NCBI GenBank assembly: GCA_900321515.1
Contig: ONWI01000072.1
Coordinates: 1 to 30,862 of the forward strand
Length of the DNA: 30,862 nt
Reading direction: 5' to 3'
DNA from: an uncultured Eubacteriales bacterium
GTDB lineage: Bacteria; Bacillota; Clostridia; Oscillospirales; Acutalibacteraceae
The notes under the pieces are model-generated. The model ran no database searches and was not told the DNA's origin. It was given only the letters and a program-made list of their open reading frames with translations. Of the stretch, positions 1 through 8,744 are shown piece after piece. The position numbers and the translations under genes were made by a program. Position 1 is the first letter of the stretch; each line of letters opens with the position of its first letter.

Positions 1-19
1 GACAATTAGTATGAAAAAA

Positions 20-352
20 TCATATTTCCATTTCAAGCACATCGGCGAGTCTGAATGCTGCGGAAACGTCACCCCGGACGGTGAGTCTGCCTGTGGAATA
101 CGCGGCGGCTGGGGAGAGACGCCTGCTTATAAGCCCTTTCAGATTGCCGGAGCTTACTGTGAATGAGCAGAGTGAATTTTTGTAATCGAAAGGCTGAATG
201 TCAACGCTGCCATCCCGCACTTCGATGTAAAATCTGCCCTCGTCCTCTCCGGTAATATCGAATTCATAGGAATAAACGCCCTGCCCGAAGCGTGTGAAAT
301 CCTTTTTTTCAAAATAATCCTTCATTGTATTGTATGTTTCTTCAAACGTCAT
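20..352 (-). CDS. SCP2 sterol-binding-like domain protein
   Basis: A 110-residue protein that is a single SCP2-like (sterol carrier) domain. This fold makes a hydrophobic pocket, but in Firmicutes the ligand and role of such short stand-alone proteins are not known. Visible family signs are the N-terminal helix, the strand pair around FDITGEDEGRFYIEV, the segment SFTVSSGNLKGLISRRLSP, and the C-terminal TGRLTVRGDVSAAFRLADV, which matches the usual 'G.l.v.Gd...a..l' ending. I chose the ATG at 352 because it has an AAAGGA ribosome binding site about 9 bases upstream and lies downstream of a good promoter; an earlier in-frame start at 406 would lie upstream of the predicted transcription start. 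The gene is monocistronic as far as seen and is divergent from the glycosyltransferase operon. The domain call is fairly sure, the function is open. Confidence 0.8.
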   Translation of the reverse strand: MTFEETYNTMKDYFEKKDFTRFGQGVYSYEFDITGEDEGRFYIEVRDGSVDIQPFDYKNSLCSFTVSSGNLKGLISRRLSPAAAYSTGRLTVRGDVSAAFRLADVLEMEI

Positions 353-394
353 TATTAAGTATTCCTTTCGGGGGTTAAAATAATTATGAGTGCT

Positions 395-423
395 ATTATA
401 ACCCAAAAACGCCTATGTGTAAA
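395..423 (-). promoter_or_regulatory. Sigma-A promoter for the SCP2-like gene
   Basis: On the minus strand TTTACA (418-423) and a perfect TATAAT (395-400) are separated by 17 bases. The transcript would start near 388, which gives a leader of about 36 bases before the ATG at 352. Confidence 0.75.
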
Positions 424-474
424 TATATTAAACCTCCAAACATAATTATTTTTGAAAAAGAATTTTTAGTTTAG

Positions 475-503
475 TTGTAATGCCGGAAAAAATGTGGTAT
501 GAT
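475..503 (+). promoter_or_regulatory. Sigma-A promoter for the 551-8653 operon
   Basis: TTGTAA (475-480) and TATGAT (498-503) have a 17-base spacer. It faces away from the SCP2-gene promoter, so the 353-550 gap is a divergent promoter region. The next gene starts at 551 with an AAAGGGGG ribosome binding site about 9 bases ahead. Confidence 0.7.
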
Positions 504-550
504 TATAGCAATAATTATAATTCCAGCCGGTTCAAAGGGGGATTATTTGG

Positions 551-2035
551 ATGATATCTGATAATTCATTTGTTTCTGACCTGCTTTCGGAATGTTCCGA
601 GAGGTGCAGAAGGCGCGATTTCAGGATAAGCAGGAACAATTTTCCGTATACGCGGGCGACGGTGTACGTCGCGTTTTTCGCTTTTATTTTACGGCTGATC
701 ATTGCGTCGAGCTATCTCAATACATACGACACTGAGTGGAATATTATGTGGGGAGTGCAGCTCGGCGACGGCTTTTTTTCCGCCCACAGTCATGTGGACG
801 CGCTGGATTATCCTCCGCTCTACTTCTATCCGCTGTGGCTGGTGGGCAGACTTATCAGTGTTCAGAGCATAGGAGGATATCCTCCTTTCAGGATGCTTGC
901 GATAAAATTTGTACCCTGTCTGACAGACAGCCTGACATGTGTTGTATTGTACAAAGCGGCATCCATACGCTTGAACACATATCATAATAAAACCTTAGGC
1001 TTGCTTGCCGCGTCGCTCTGGGCTGTAAATCCTGCGGCAATATTTAACTGCGCATGCTGGGGACAGACTGACTGCGTGCTGATGTTCATGGCAGCCCTGC
1101 TCCTTCTTGCGTTGGATGAAAAGCGTGTTACGGCGGCGGGTGTGCTTTGGGGCGCCATGTGTTCCACCAAACTGCAGGGGCTCTACCTTACGCCCGTGGT
1201 GGGCATGGAAGTGCTTACAATATGCTTCGGGAGTCTGCATCCCAGGGATTTTTCGCTTTCAGCAATCAGGAAGCCCGCGGTAATGCGGTTTGTAAGATTT
1301 GTAATTGCCGCTGTGCTGACGATGGCGCTGATATATCTGCCGTTCATGCTCGGATCGGGACTGTCCTCATATCATCCGGAACAGAGCTTTTTTGAAAAAT
1401 TCATCAAGCCTGTGTCGGTCTATTCTGAGGGCGTGGCAAAATATCCTTATTCCACGTTTAACGCGGACAATATCTACATGCTCATGGGTCTTAACGGTGT
1501 GAATGACAATTATCGCGTTCTTCCGGGAATCAGCGCCTCCATGCTTGGCAGCCTTTTCCTGCTGACCGCGATGGCGGCTGTAATAGCAGTCTATATCTTC
1601 GGAAAGCGCGGGTCTCAGTGGCTTGCGGGATTCATGTTCATGGATTGTGTGTTCATGCTCACCTGCCGTCAGCACGAGCGGTATCAGATACTCACTCTTG
1701 TGCTGCTTATGGGCGCATTCACAAGGATAGCCGATAAACGTATTCTTACATTGTTCAGCCTGAATTCGATGGTCATATTCTTTAATCAGTTTCGCGTTCT
1801 CAGCCGGATGAGGGAAAAATCCGGCTGGTGGCACTATTACATGTATGCTGACTCCTCTGCCGGATGGATGGCTCAGAACGGAAAGTACGCTACGGTCAAT
1901 TCCCTGCTGGGTCTGATGCTTTTTACGGCTTCGATGGTATATGTATTCAGATACTTTTTTGACGAACGCAGCGACGAATCCCTGATCAGCCGCGGAATAG
2001 AAGCGGTCAGGGCAAAATTATCATCAGGACAGTAA
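551..2035 (+). CDS. GT-C type integral membrane glycosyltransferase (Gpi18/PIG-M-like)
   Basis: A 494-residue polytopic membrane protein, resembling the GT-C mannosyltransferase-like proteins of COG5542. Such enzymes move a sugar from a polyprenyl-phosphate donor to an acceptor on the outer face of the membrane. After a basic cytoplasmic N-terminus, the first membrane segment (about residues 35-55) is followed by a loop with YDTEWN, where the acidic catalytic residue of GT-C enzymes lies, and then by DYPPLYFYPLW, a motif typical of this group. NPAAIFNCACWGQTD and the later CRQHERYQ segment are also family-like. Eight or more further hydrophobic segments follow. It is the first gene of an operon and sits 51 bases before a YfhO-type protein, another GT-C-fold envelope protein, so both probably serve the same glycan pathway. 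Donor and acceptor cannot be read from sequence. Confidence 0.75.
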   Translation: MISDNSFVSDLLSECSERCRRRDFRISRNNFPYTRATVYVAFFAFILRLIIASSYLNTYDTEWNIMWGVQLGDGFFSAHSHVDALDYPPLYFYPLWLVGRLISVQSIGGYPPFRMLAIKFVPCLTDSLTCVVLYKAASIRLNTYHNKTLGLLAASLWAVNPAAIFNCACWGQTDCVLMFMAALLLLALDEKRVTAAGVLWGAMCSTKLQGLYLTPVVGMEVLTICFGSLHPRDFSLSAIRKPAVMRFVRFVIAAVLTMALIYLPFMLGSGLSSYHPEQSFFEKFIKPVSVYSEGVAKYPYSTFNADNIYMLMGLNGVNDNYRVLPGISASMLGSLFLLTAMAAVIAVYIFGKRGSQWLAGFMFMDCVFMLTCRQHERYQILTLVLLMGAFTRIADKRILTLFSLNSMVIFFNQFRVLSRMREKSGWWHYYMYADSSAGWMAQNGKYATVNSLLGLMLFTASMVYVFRYFFDERSDESLISRGIEAVRAKLSSGQ

Positions 2036-2086
2036 AGCGTGATCTGCCCAAGCATTACTTATTGCCCTGATTCCGGAGGAAAAGAT

Positions 2087-4645
2087 ATGGAAGTAAAAAA
2101 CAGACGTCCCGCGATGCTTTCAAAGCTATTCGCGCCACCGTATGATGTGGGGGAGGCGAGGTATCTTTTTGTGCTTGCTGTGGGATTTATCACCGCCTTC
2201 TCTGTGATGATACCGTATATTATCTATGACAGCGGATATTTCCTTATGTACGGCGACTTCAATGTGCAGCAGTATCCGTTCTATATGCATGTCCATGACG
2301 CGATACTGAAAGGCGAAATCGGATGGGATTTCAAGACCGACCTGGGTGTGAACTTAATCGGATCATACAGTTTTTATAACTTAGGCTCTCCCTTTTTCCT
2401 TCTGACGCTGCTGCTGCCTTCGGGGGCTGTGCCGTATTCCATAGGACCTCTGCTGGCATTCAAGGTGGGCTGCGCCGCAATGACCGGCTACGCCTATATC
2501 CGTCGGTTCACCCGTTATGACGAATACGCCGTTCTTGGCGGTCTCATGTATGCGTTCTCAGGTTTTTCCATATTCAATATGTTTTTTAACCATTTCCACG
2601 AGCCGATGGTTTTCTTTCCGCTGATGCTGATAGCCCTCGAGGAGCTTATGGTAAATGACCGCAAAGGCTGGTTTGCCGTAACGGTGGCTGTAAACGCGTT
2701 TGTCAATTATTACTTCTTTGTTGCAGAGGTAGTTTTCATCATAATATACTTCTTCGTGCGGATGTTTATGTGCAGCGAGTGGAAGGTAACGCCCGGCAAG
2801 TTCTGTACAATAGCGTTTGAAGCCATTCTGGGATTCGGTATGGCGGGGGCGATAGTGCTTCCTTCGGTCTGGGAGGTTGCAAAAAATCCCCGTGCGGAGG
2901 CAAAGCTGTACGGCTGGAATGCCGTGGTTTATCCCAATTCCCAGCGTTATCTTAATATCCTGGAGGCATTCTTTTTCCCGCCCGATCTGCCCGCCCGCCC
3001 GAACTTTACCCCGGATTCCAATACCAAATGGGGCTCGCTCGCCGCGTGGCTTCCGCTTTTCGGCATGACCGGAGTCATAGGATGGCTTCAGAGCCGCAAG
3101 GGACACTGGCTGCGCCGGATGATAATAATATGCTTCTTTATGGCTTTCATACCGATTCTCAATTCGGTGTTCCAGCTTTTCAGCGCGACGTATTACGCCC
3201 GGTGGATGTTTATGTTCACGCTGATGACATCGCTCGCCACCGTGATGGCTCTGGGAAATTCCGATATTGACTGGGGACGGGCGTTCAGATGGTCGTTTGG
3301 AATAACCGTTGCCATAGCGCTCCCGCTCGGACTCATGCTGAAAAAAGAGGCCGATCCGGAAAACGGCAATCCTGCTGAATACGGGCTGATAGATTACAAG
3401 GACAGATTTTGGATATATGTAGCTATAGTTCTTCTGTCGCTCATGATGGTGGAACGTATAATCGTATTTATCCGGGAAAACAACCGCGGTATGGTTTACG
3501 CGCTCAGCATGACAGGAATGATTGCCGTTTATTTCTGTACGCTTTTCATATTTAACGGACAGGGCAAAACCCTTTCGTATGACAGCCGTGAATATGTGAT
3601 ACCCCTTGCGTTAAGCCGCGGTCAGAACATTGACCTTGACGATCTTCACAAGGCGAAGTACAGGGTCGATTTCTATAAGGATATGGACAACATAGGGATG
3701 TTCTGGGATACGTCGTGCATTCAGGCGTTTCACTCGATAGTGCCGTCTTCGGTGATAGATTTTTATACGGATGTGGGCGTGCAGAGAGGTGTCGGCAGCC
3801 GTCCCGAGACAAGCAGCTATGCAATTCGTTCGCTGCTCAGCGTAAAATATCTCTTTGACAACGCTCAGAAGGGAAAATTCAGCACAGACAATTCGGGACT
3901 GCCAACCGATTCCGACCCTAAGATGCCGGGCTGGTCGCTCCTCAAGACCGAAGGCGGTTACAACATCTGGCAGAATGATTTTTATGTTCCTATGGGATTC
4001 ACATACGATTACTACATTACCCAGCGTGATTTCGAGGAAACATTCTCAAAGAACGAGCGGGGAAACGCCATGCTCCGCGCCATCGTGCTGGACGAGCGGC
4101 AGGAAGTCATATACGGCGATCTTTTGCAGCCTCTGCCTTCCGAGAGAACCTCGTTTAACGAAAACAGCTACAAGGACGACTGCCGCGCCCGCGCAGAAAT
4201 GAGCTGCCGCAGCTTCAGCACCGACAGCAGCGGCTTCACGGCAGACATCGAGCAGGAAAAGCCGAATCTTGTCTTTTTCAGCGTTCCGTACCACGAGGGA
4301 TGGAAGGCTTATGTCAACGGAGAGGAAGTTGAGGTTGAAAAGGTCAATGTCGGATTTATGGCAGTGGAATGCGGCGCCGGTCATTCGGAGATACGATTCG
4401 TTTTTGAAACACCAATGCTGAAATTGGGAATATACACAACGATATGCTGCGTTGCCGCGTTCGTGTTTTACGCGCTGTTTTTCGCTTACAACCCTGAAAA
4501 CGGAAAAAACATCAGATTCAAAAGATTTGTCAGGAAACTTCGCACGGACTGCCGCATTAACTCTCCCCGGCACGTCAGGGTGATAAGCGACGGCGAAGGA
4601 CATATCGACGATTTTGGCTCGGACGAGCCGGAGAGCGAAGATTGA
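2087..4645 (+). CDS. YfhO family membrane protein
   Basis: An 852-residue polytopic protein of the YfhO family. Bacillus YfhO takes part in attaching sugars to lipoteichoic acid and has a GT-C-like fold, so an envelope glycosylation role is likely here, though the substrate is unknown. Visible features are a cytoplasmic N-terminus of about 35 residues, the extracytoplasmic loop YGDFNVQQYPF (the conserved acidic motif of the family), more than ten membrane segments up to about residue 500, a large extracytoplasmic C-terminal domain with the family motif SVPYHEGWKAYVNG, and a last membrane segment before a charged tail. The ATG at 2087 is preferred over the upstream one at 2039 because GGAGG lies 7 bases before it and the 16 extra residues look unconserved. 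It follows the GT-C gene and precedes the decarboxylase by 3 bases. Confidence 0.85.
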   Translation: MEVKNRRPAMLSKLFAPPYDVGEARYLFVLAVGFITAFSVMIPYIIYDSGYFLMYGDFNVQQYPFYMHVHDAILKGEIGWDFKTDLGVNLIGSYSFYNLGSPFFLLTLLLPSGAVPYSIGPLLAFKVGCAAMTGYAYIRRFTRYDEYAVLGGLMYAFSGFSIFNMFFNHFHEPMVFFPLMLIALEELMVNDRKGWFAVTVAVNAFVNYYFFVAEVVFIIIYFFVRMFMCSEWKVTPGKFCTIAFEAILGFGMAGAIVLPSVWEVAKNPRAEAKLYGWNAVVYPNSQRYLNILEAFFFPPDLPARPNFTPDSNTKWGSLAAWLPLFGMTGVIGWLQSRKGHWLRRMIIICFFMAFIPILNSVFQLFSATYYARWMFMFTLMTSLATVMALGNSDIDWGRAFRWSFGITVAIALPLGLMLKKEADPENGNPAEYGLIDYKDRFWIYVAIVLLSLMMVERIIVFIRENNRGMVYALSMTGMIAVYFCTLFIFNGQGKTLSYDSREYVIPLALSRGQNIDLDDLHKAKYRVDFYKDMDNIGMFWDTSCIQAFHSIVPSSVIDFYTDVGVQRGVGSRPETSSYAIRSLLSVKYLFDNAQKGKFSTDNSGLPTDSDPKMPGWSLLKTEGGYNIWQNDFYVPMGFTYDYYITQRDFEETFSKNERGNAMLRAIVLDERQEVIYGDLLQPLPSERTSFNENSYKDDCRARAEMSCRSFSTDSSGFTADIEQEKPNLVFFSVPYHEGWKAYVNGEEVEVEKVNVGFMAVECGAGHSEIRFVFETPMLKLGIYTTICCVAAFVFYALFFAYNPENGKNIRFKRFVRKLRTDCRINSPRHVRVISDGEGHIDDFGSDEPESED

Positions 4646-4648
4646 CAG

Positions 4649-5995
4649 ATGAATAATTATGCAAAATATGACGCGCCGCTGTATGATGCGTTAATCAATT
4701 ACGCTTCGCGTGGAATGTCATCCTTCCATACTCCCGGACATAAGGGACGCTGCGGTTTTCTTCCCCTGGAGGCAAGACTGGATCTCACCGAGCTTCCACT
4801 TACCGATTCGCTTTATGAATGCGACGGATGCATACGCGAATCCGAACTGAGAGCCGCCGCGTTCTTCGGAGCGGAATACACAGCGGTTTCGTCCGGAGGA
4901 TGTACCCTCGCCATTCAGGGAATGCTCGCGGCATTCGCCGGGAACGGCGGCAAGGTGATATTCGGCAGGAATATCCACCGAAGCGCGATAAACGCCGCTA
5001 TGCTGCTTGGAATAGAACCCGTCTGGATTATGAACCGTCGCGACGGAGGCAGGGGATTGCCCGGGAGGATTTATCCGGGTGACGTGCTCCGCGCGATTTC
5101 GGACAATCCTGACTCCGCCGCTGTTTATATTACTTCGCCCGATTATTACGGTTGTCTGTCCGACATAGGGGAAATATCAAAGGTATGCAGACAGTACGGA
5201 ATTCCTCTGCTTGTGGACAACGCCCACGGCACCCACCTCATTGCCTTCGGTCTGCACCCTATAACACTCGGCGCGTCTGCTACGGCATGTTCCGCTCATA
5301 AGACGCTGCCTGTGCTGACGGGCGGCGCCTGGCTGAATTGCAATGACGCCGGCGCGATCCCGCGCGTAAAAGCTTCGATGGCGCTTTTTGGATCTACCAG
5401 CCCGTCATATCTGACAATGGCGTCGCTCGATCTGGCAAGGGCGTGGATGGAACGTGACGGAATATCTGAATTCAGGCTGCTCGCGGAGAAGGTCTCCGAC
5501 ATCCGCGCGCTCGCCGCGGATGTCGGATTCGGACTGCCCCACGGAGAATGTGACCCGGTACGTCTGACGCTGCTCACACGTCCCCTCGGAATGAGCGGAG
5601 ACGATGCGGCGGCATATTTCAGAGAGCGCGGAGCCGAGTGCGAACACAGCGACGGCTGCGCGGCGGTGTTCATTCTCACCCCGTTCAATTCGGAATCGGA
5701 TATAGACCTCCTTCGGAACGCCATTGCGGCTTTTCCAAAGGGCGCTGCACTTCCGGACGTATCCGAGGATTTGACAACTGACGGTCTGCCTATAGTCAAA
5801 ATGTTCCCGCGTGAAGCCATGCTGCGCGCTTCGGAAAGCATTCCGTCCGAGAAAGCGGCGGGCAGAGTGGCTGCCGAAGCCGCTTGCCCCTGTCCGCCGG
5901 GTGTGCCGGTAGTTATGCCCGGAGAACTAATTGACGAAAAATGCGTAAACATTCTGTTAAAGACTGGAATTCCGCGCATAAATGTGATAGAATAG
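4649..5995 (+). CDS. Orn/Lys/Arg decarboxylase-type PLP enzyme (YaaO-like)
   Basis: A 448-residue fold-type I PLP enzyme of the Orn/Lys/Arg decarboxylase major-domain family, similar to Bacillus YaaO and SpeA. Motifs in order are FHTPGHK (26-32), the phosphate-binding SSGGCT (81-86), VDNAHG with Asp190 for the pyridine nitrogen and stacking His193, and SAHKTLP with Lys218 as the PLP Schiff base. A shorter C-terminal domain follows with the usual CPPGVPVVMPGE segment. The family's 'DEAHG' reads DNAHG here. Substrate (arginine, lysine or other) cannot be told. Its place before darA and holB matches Bacillus, where yaaO-tmk-yaaQ-yaaR-holB-yaaT are neighbours, but tmk and yaaR are absent here. 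Confidence 0.85.
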   Translation: MNNYAKYDAPLYDALINYASRGMSSFHTPGHKGRCGFLPLEARLDLTELPLTDSLYECDGCIRESELRAAAFFGAEYTAVSSGGCTLAIQGMLAAFAGNGGKVIFGRNIHRSAINAAMLLGIEPVWIMNRRDGGRGLPGRIYPGDVLRAISDNPDSAAVYITSPDYYGCLSDIGEISKVCRQYGIPLLVDNAHGTHLIAFGLHPITLGASATACSAHKTLPVLTGGAWLNCNDAGAIPRVKASMALFGSTSPSYLTMASLDLARAWMERDGISEFRLLAEKVSDIRALAADVGFGLPHGECDPVRLTLLTRPLGMSGDDAAAYFRERGAECEHSDGCAAVFILTPFNSESDIDLLRNAIAAFPKGAALPDVSEDLTTDGLPIVKMFPREAMLRASESIPSEKAAGRVAAEAACPCPPGVPVVMPGELIDEKCVNILLKTGIPRINVIE

Positions 5996-6051
5996 TAATA
6001 CATGCGAATAAAAACGCATTTTATACAGAATTAACAAAGGGGTTATATGCT

Positions 6052-6375
6052 ATGAAACTCTTGCTTGCAATAGTTAACAATGACGACAGCGCCGCGGTAG
6101 CCAACAATCTCACCGCCAAGGGTCATATCGCCACCAAGCTCTCCACAACGGGAGGCTTTCTCAAGGCGGGAAACACCACATTTCTCATCGGTACGGATGA
6201 TGAAAAGGTCGATGAGGTCATCAACATAATCAAGACGTTCTCGCATAAGAGAAAGCAGGTAGTCGGTGACGAGACGGAATTTGACTTCGCTCTTTTCAAG
6301 AGTGTGCCGGTAGAGGTTACGGTGGGCGGAGCCGCCATTTTCGTACTTGATGTGGAGAACTTTATTAAATGCTGA
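6052..6375 (+). CDS. darA: Cyclic-di-AMP receptor, PII-like
   Basis: A 107-residue protein of the DUF970/YaaQ family, called DarA in Bacillus and PstA in Listeria and Staphylococcus. It forms PII-like trimers that bind c-di-AMP; the downstream partner is unknown. The match is strong along the whole length: MKLLLAIVNNDD, then TKLSTTGGFLKAGNTTFLIG containing the conserved TTGGFL..GNTT nucleotide-binding segment, and the C-terminal VEVTVGGAAIFVLDVENF. The ATG at 6052 is preferred because AAAGGGG lies 9 bases upstream and homologues begin at this Met; an upstream in-frame ATG at 5941 lies inside the decarboxylase gene. It overlaps holB by 7 bases, so the two are probably translationally coupled. 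Confidence 0.93.
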   Translation: MKLLLAIVNNDDSAAVANNLTAKGHIATKLSTTGGFLKAGNTTFLIGTDDEKVDEVINIIKTFSHKRKQVVGDETEFDFALFKSVPVEVTVGGAAIFVLDVENFIKC

Positions 6376-7397
6376 GTTATTCCGAAACCTGCCGGACGGC
6401 TAAACGTATAGCTTCGGAATTCTGCGGAAACGCAGACGCGGTAAACGCGCTGGGCGGCATGATCGAAAACGGCAGGCTTCCTCACGCTTTCATAATAGAA
6501 GGATCGGACGGTCTGGGCAAATCCACATTTGCCCGGATTATCGCTAAGGGCGCGATGTGCAGCTGTCGGGAACCGCTTTCGGGCGAGTGTGAGCATTGCC
6601 GCAAGATTCGCGAGAATATCCACCCTGATCTGATGTATATTACTGGCAGCGGCAAAACAAACGCCATTTCCATCGACTCGGTGCGCATGATGAGGAGGGA
6701 CGCCCTTATCGCGCCGAATGAAGCTGAAAAGCGGGTCTTTATCCTGGAGGACTGTGACAACATGCTTTCCGCTGCGCAGAACGCGTTCCTCAAAATATTC
6801 GAGGAAGCGCCGCCGCATGTTGTGTTTATTATGACTTGCCGTTCGTCCATGAATCTTCTCACCACAATACGTTCCAGGGGAAGAATAATCACGCTCAATC
6901 CCGTTGATATTCATGAGGCCGCTGAGTTTATTGTAAATGTGCTTCACACCGGCGACATTCGCTCCGCAGGGAGCGCCTGCGCGACGAGCGGAGGAAATAT
7001 CGGTGAAGCTCTGCGCCTGCTCGGCAGCGAGAGCGCTTCACAGACTGCCGAACAGGCCGACGGCATAGCAAGCGGGATAATTGAAGCAATGTGCTCCGGC
7101 AGTGAGCTTGAAATTGCGGTAAAATGCGCCGCCATCGGAAAAGACAGGGCAATGGCAGGCATGGTGTGCGGCATTCTCTGTGAGCGTCTCAGGTGCGCTC
7201 TTATGTCCGCGGTCGGCGCGCAGGATACCCTCGATTCCCCCGATCAGAACGTGCTGAGACTCGGCGTGACTCTTTCGGCTGATACGATAATCAATCAGAT
7301 TGATGAAATAAACGAGCTGAGCGATATGCTCAGAATAAACATAAGTATGCCGCTTTTTAATACAAGGCTGGCGATAATTCTGCAACGGAGGAAATAA
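6369..7397 (+). CDS. holB: DNA polymerase III clamp loader subunit delta prime
   Basis: A 342-residue AAA+ protein of the HolB/DnaX type. It is part of the clamp loader that places the beta clamp on DNA. It shows GRLPHAFIIEGSDGLGKST with a Walker A at 45-52, a Cys cluster (C64, C66, C74, C77) where the zinc module lies, a Walker B-like VFILEDCDNM (123-132), the family segment AAQNAFLKIFEEAPPH, and TIRSRG at the place of the sensor/arginine-finger 'SRC' motif. The spacing of the four Cys departs from the usual C-x8-C-x2-C-x2-C, and the Cys of 'SRC' is Gly. The start overlaps the end of darA, and the stop overlaps the ricT start by one base. DnaX is the main alternative, but length and context support delta prime. 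Confidence 0.88.
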   Translation: MLSYSETCRTAKRIASEFCGNADAVNALGGMIENGRLPHAFIIEGSDGLGKSTFARIIAKGAMCSCREPLSGECEHCRKIRENIHPDLMYITGSGKTNAISIDSVRMMRRDALIAPNEAEKRVFILEDCDNMLSAAQNAFLKIFEEAPPHVVFIMTCRSSMNLLTTIRSRGRIITLNPVDIHEAAEFIVNVLHTGDIRSAGSACATSGGNIGEALRLLGSESASQTAEQADGIASGIIEAMCSGSELEIAVKCAAIGKDRAMAGMVCGILCERLRCALMSAVGAQDTLDSPDQNVLRLGVTLSADTIINQIDEINELSDMLRINISMPLFNTRLAIILQRRK

Positions 7398-8653
7398 TGT
7401 CTGAGATAATTGGAGTTAGATTTAAGGACGGCGGCAAGATCTACTACTTTCGTCCGAATGACGAGGAGCTTACTCTCGGCTGTCATGTGATAGTTGAGAC
7501 GGTACGCGGTACGGAATGCGGCGAGATGGTTATGGACCGCCGTGAGATAGACGACAGCGAGTTCAACCGAGAGGTCAAGACAATAATTCGCAGGGCCAAC
7601 GACGCGGATCTTGCAAGGCTCAAAGAAAACGAGATCAAAGCAAAAAAGGCCTTTGATATATGCAATCAGAAGATCAAGGCACACGGTCTTGAAATGAATC
7701 TGCTGGAAGTGGAATGCACATTTGACAACAGCAAGATCGTTTTCAACTTTTCGGCGGAGGGAAGAGTGGACTTCCGTGAGCTCGTGAAGGATCTCGCGAG
7801 CGTTTTTCGCGCGAGGATAGAGCTTCGTCAGATCGGCGTGCGCGACGAGGCGAAGATGCTGGGCGGTCTCGGAGTCTGCGGGCGCCCGTTCTGCTGCAAG
7901 CAGTTTATGGGCGATTTCCAGTCGGTTTCAATCAAGATGGCAAAGGAGCAGGGACTTTCGCTCAATCCTGTCAAAATCTCAGGTACATGCGGCAGGCTGA
8001 TGTGCTGTCTCAAGCACGAGCAGGACGCGTATGAAGACCTTATGCGAACAATGCCGCAGGTTGGTTCGGCAGTTATTACGCCGGAAGGTCCGGGAGTCGT
8101 GGTGGATCGCGAACTGATAGCCGGCAGGATAAAGGTCCGGCTGGACGGAGCCAATGAAGCGTCGCCCAAGAACTTCCGTGTCTCAGAGGTGTTCAGACCC
8201 GGAGAGGCGCCGTCCCCTGCGCCTGTGAAGCAGGATAAGCCCGAAGCCGAGGCAAGACCCGTTTCGGAGAAAAAAGCTGACGGAGGCAGAAGGCAGGAAA
8301 AGGCAAAGAAGCCTGAACCAAAAACGGAAAACGTCGGTAAGTCGCTGCCTGAATATGAGGGATTGGATTTTGAAGAGAGCCTTTCCGGAAGCATGAGCGC
8401 ATATGACGATATGGAAGAGGATTTGCGTCATTCCCGCAAACAGAATAATTCACGCCGCCCCGGAAAACGTCCTGACCGCAGAAATCACGAGTACAAGGGC
8501 GGTGGCAAAAACGCGGAGCAGCGTGAGGGCAAGCCCTTCAAGGGAGGAAATCAGAAGGGCGGACAAAAGCCGCGTCCCGGCAAGGGAAAGCCCAATTTCA
8601 ACAGGAAAAACGGAGCTAAAAATCCGGAACGCAATTCCGAAGACGCGGAGTAA
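7397..8653 (+). CDS. ricT: PSP1-domain protein RicT (YaaT) with long basic tail
   Basis: A 418-residue PSP1-domain protein. In Bacillus, RicT acts with RicA and RicF in the Y-complex, which carries Fe-S clusters and steers RNase Y-dependent mRNA maturation. The core (1-265) matches the family throughout and contains the six-Cys signature CGRPFCC (161-167) and CGRLMCC (198-204), expected Fe-S ligands. From about residue 270 the protein continues as a low-complexity tail of some 150 residues rich in Lys, Arg, Gly, Pro and Asn, ending in repeated K/G/N runs; the Bacillus protein is about 275 residues long. The tail looks disordered and could bind RNA (inference). A GGAGG site precedes the ATG, which overlaps the holB stop in TAATG. 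It is the last gene of the operon. Confidence 0.9.
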   Translation: MSEIIGVRFKDGGKIYYFRPNDEELTLGCHVIVETVRGTECGEMVMDRREIDDSEFNREVKTIIRRANDADLARLKENEIKAKKAFDICNQKIKAHGLEMNLLEVECTFDNSKIVFNFSAEGRVDFRELVKDLASVFRARIELRQIGVRDEAKMLGGLGVCGRPFCCKQFMGDFQSVSIKMAKEQGLSLNPVKISGTCGRLMCCLKHEQDAYEDLMRTMPQVGSAVITPEGPGVVVDRELIAGRIKVRLDGANEASPKNFRVSEVFRPGEAPSPAPVKQDKPEAEARPVSEKKADGGRRQEKAKKPEPKTENVGKSLPEYEGLDFEESLSGSMSAYDDMEEDLRHSRKQNNSRRPGKRPDRRNHEYKGGGKNAEQREGKPFKGGNQKGGQKPRPGKGKPNFNRKNGAKNPERNSEDAE

Positions 8654-8654
8654 T

Positions 8655-8689
8655 CCGGATGGATGCCCTTTGCGTGGATTCGGATATTT
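8655..8689 (+). terminator. Possible terminator after ricT
   Basis: CCGGATGGATGC (8655-8666) can pair with GCGTGGATTCGG (8672-8683) around a CCTTT loop, with a GG/GG internal mismatch, and ATATTT follows. The T-run is poor, so it may be only a partial terminator before the rplS promoter. Confidence 0.4.
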
Positions 8690-8709
8690 AAAAAATTTTA
8701 AAAAATGTA

Positions 8710-8738
8710 TTGCTTTTTTATAACATGTATGTTATAAT
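8710..8738 (+). promoter_or_regulatory. Sigma-A promoter of rplS
   Basis: TTGCTT (8710-8715) and a perfect TATAAT (8733-8738) have a 17-base spacer. The transcript would start near 8745, leaving an untranslated leader of about 170 bases before rplS. Confidence 0.75.
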
Positions 8739-8744
8739 GCTTAA

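Noticed and set aside
353..406. Upstream in-frame start for the SCP2-like gene at 406
   Set aside because: It lies upstream of the predicted transcription start of the TTTACA-17-TATAAT promoter and has no ribosome binding site, while the ATG at 352 has AAAGGA.
5296..6003. A 235-codon minus-strand frame over the decarboxylase gene
   Set aside because: Ser/Ala/Arg-rich composition typical of antisense reading, no ribosome binding site, and the sense gene has all PLP motifs.
6123..6947. A 274-codon minus-strand frame over darA and holB
   Set aside because: It crosses two overlapping, well-conserved genes and shows no family resemblance.
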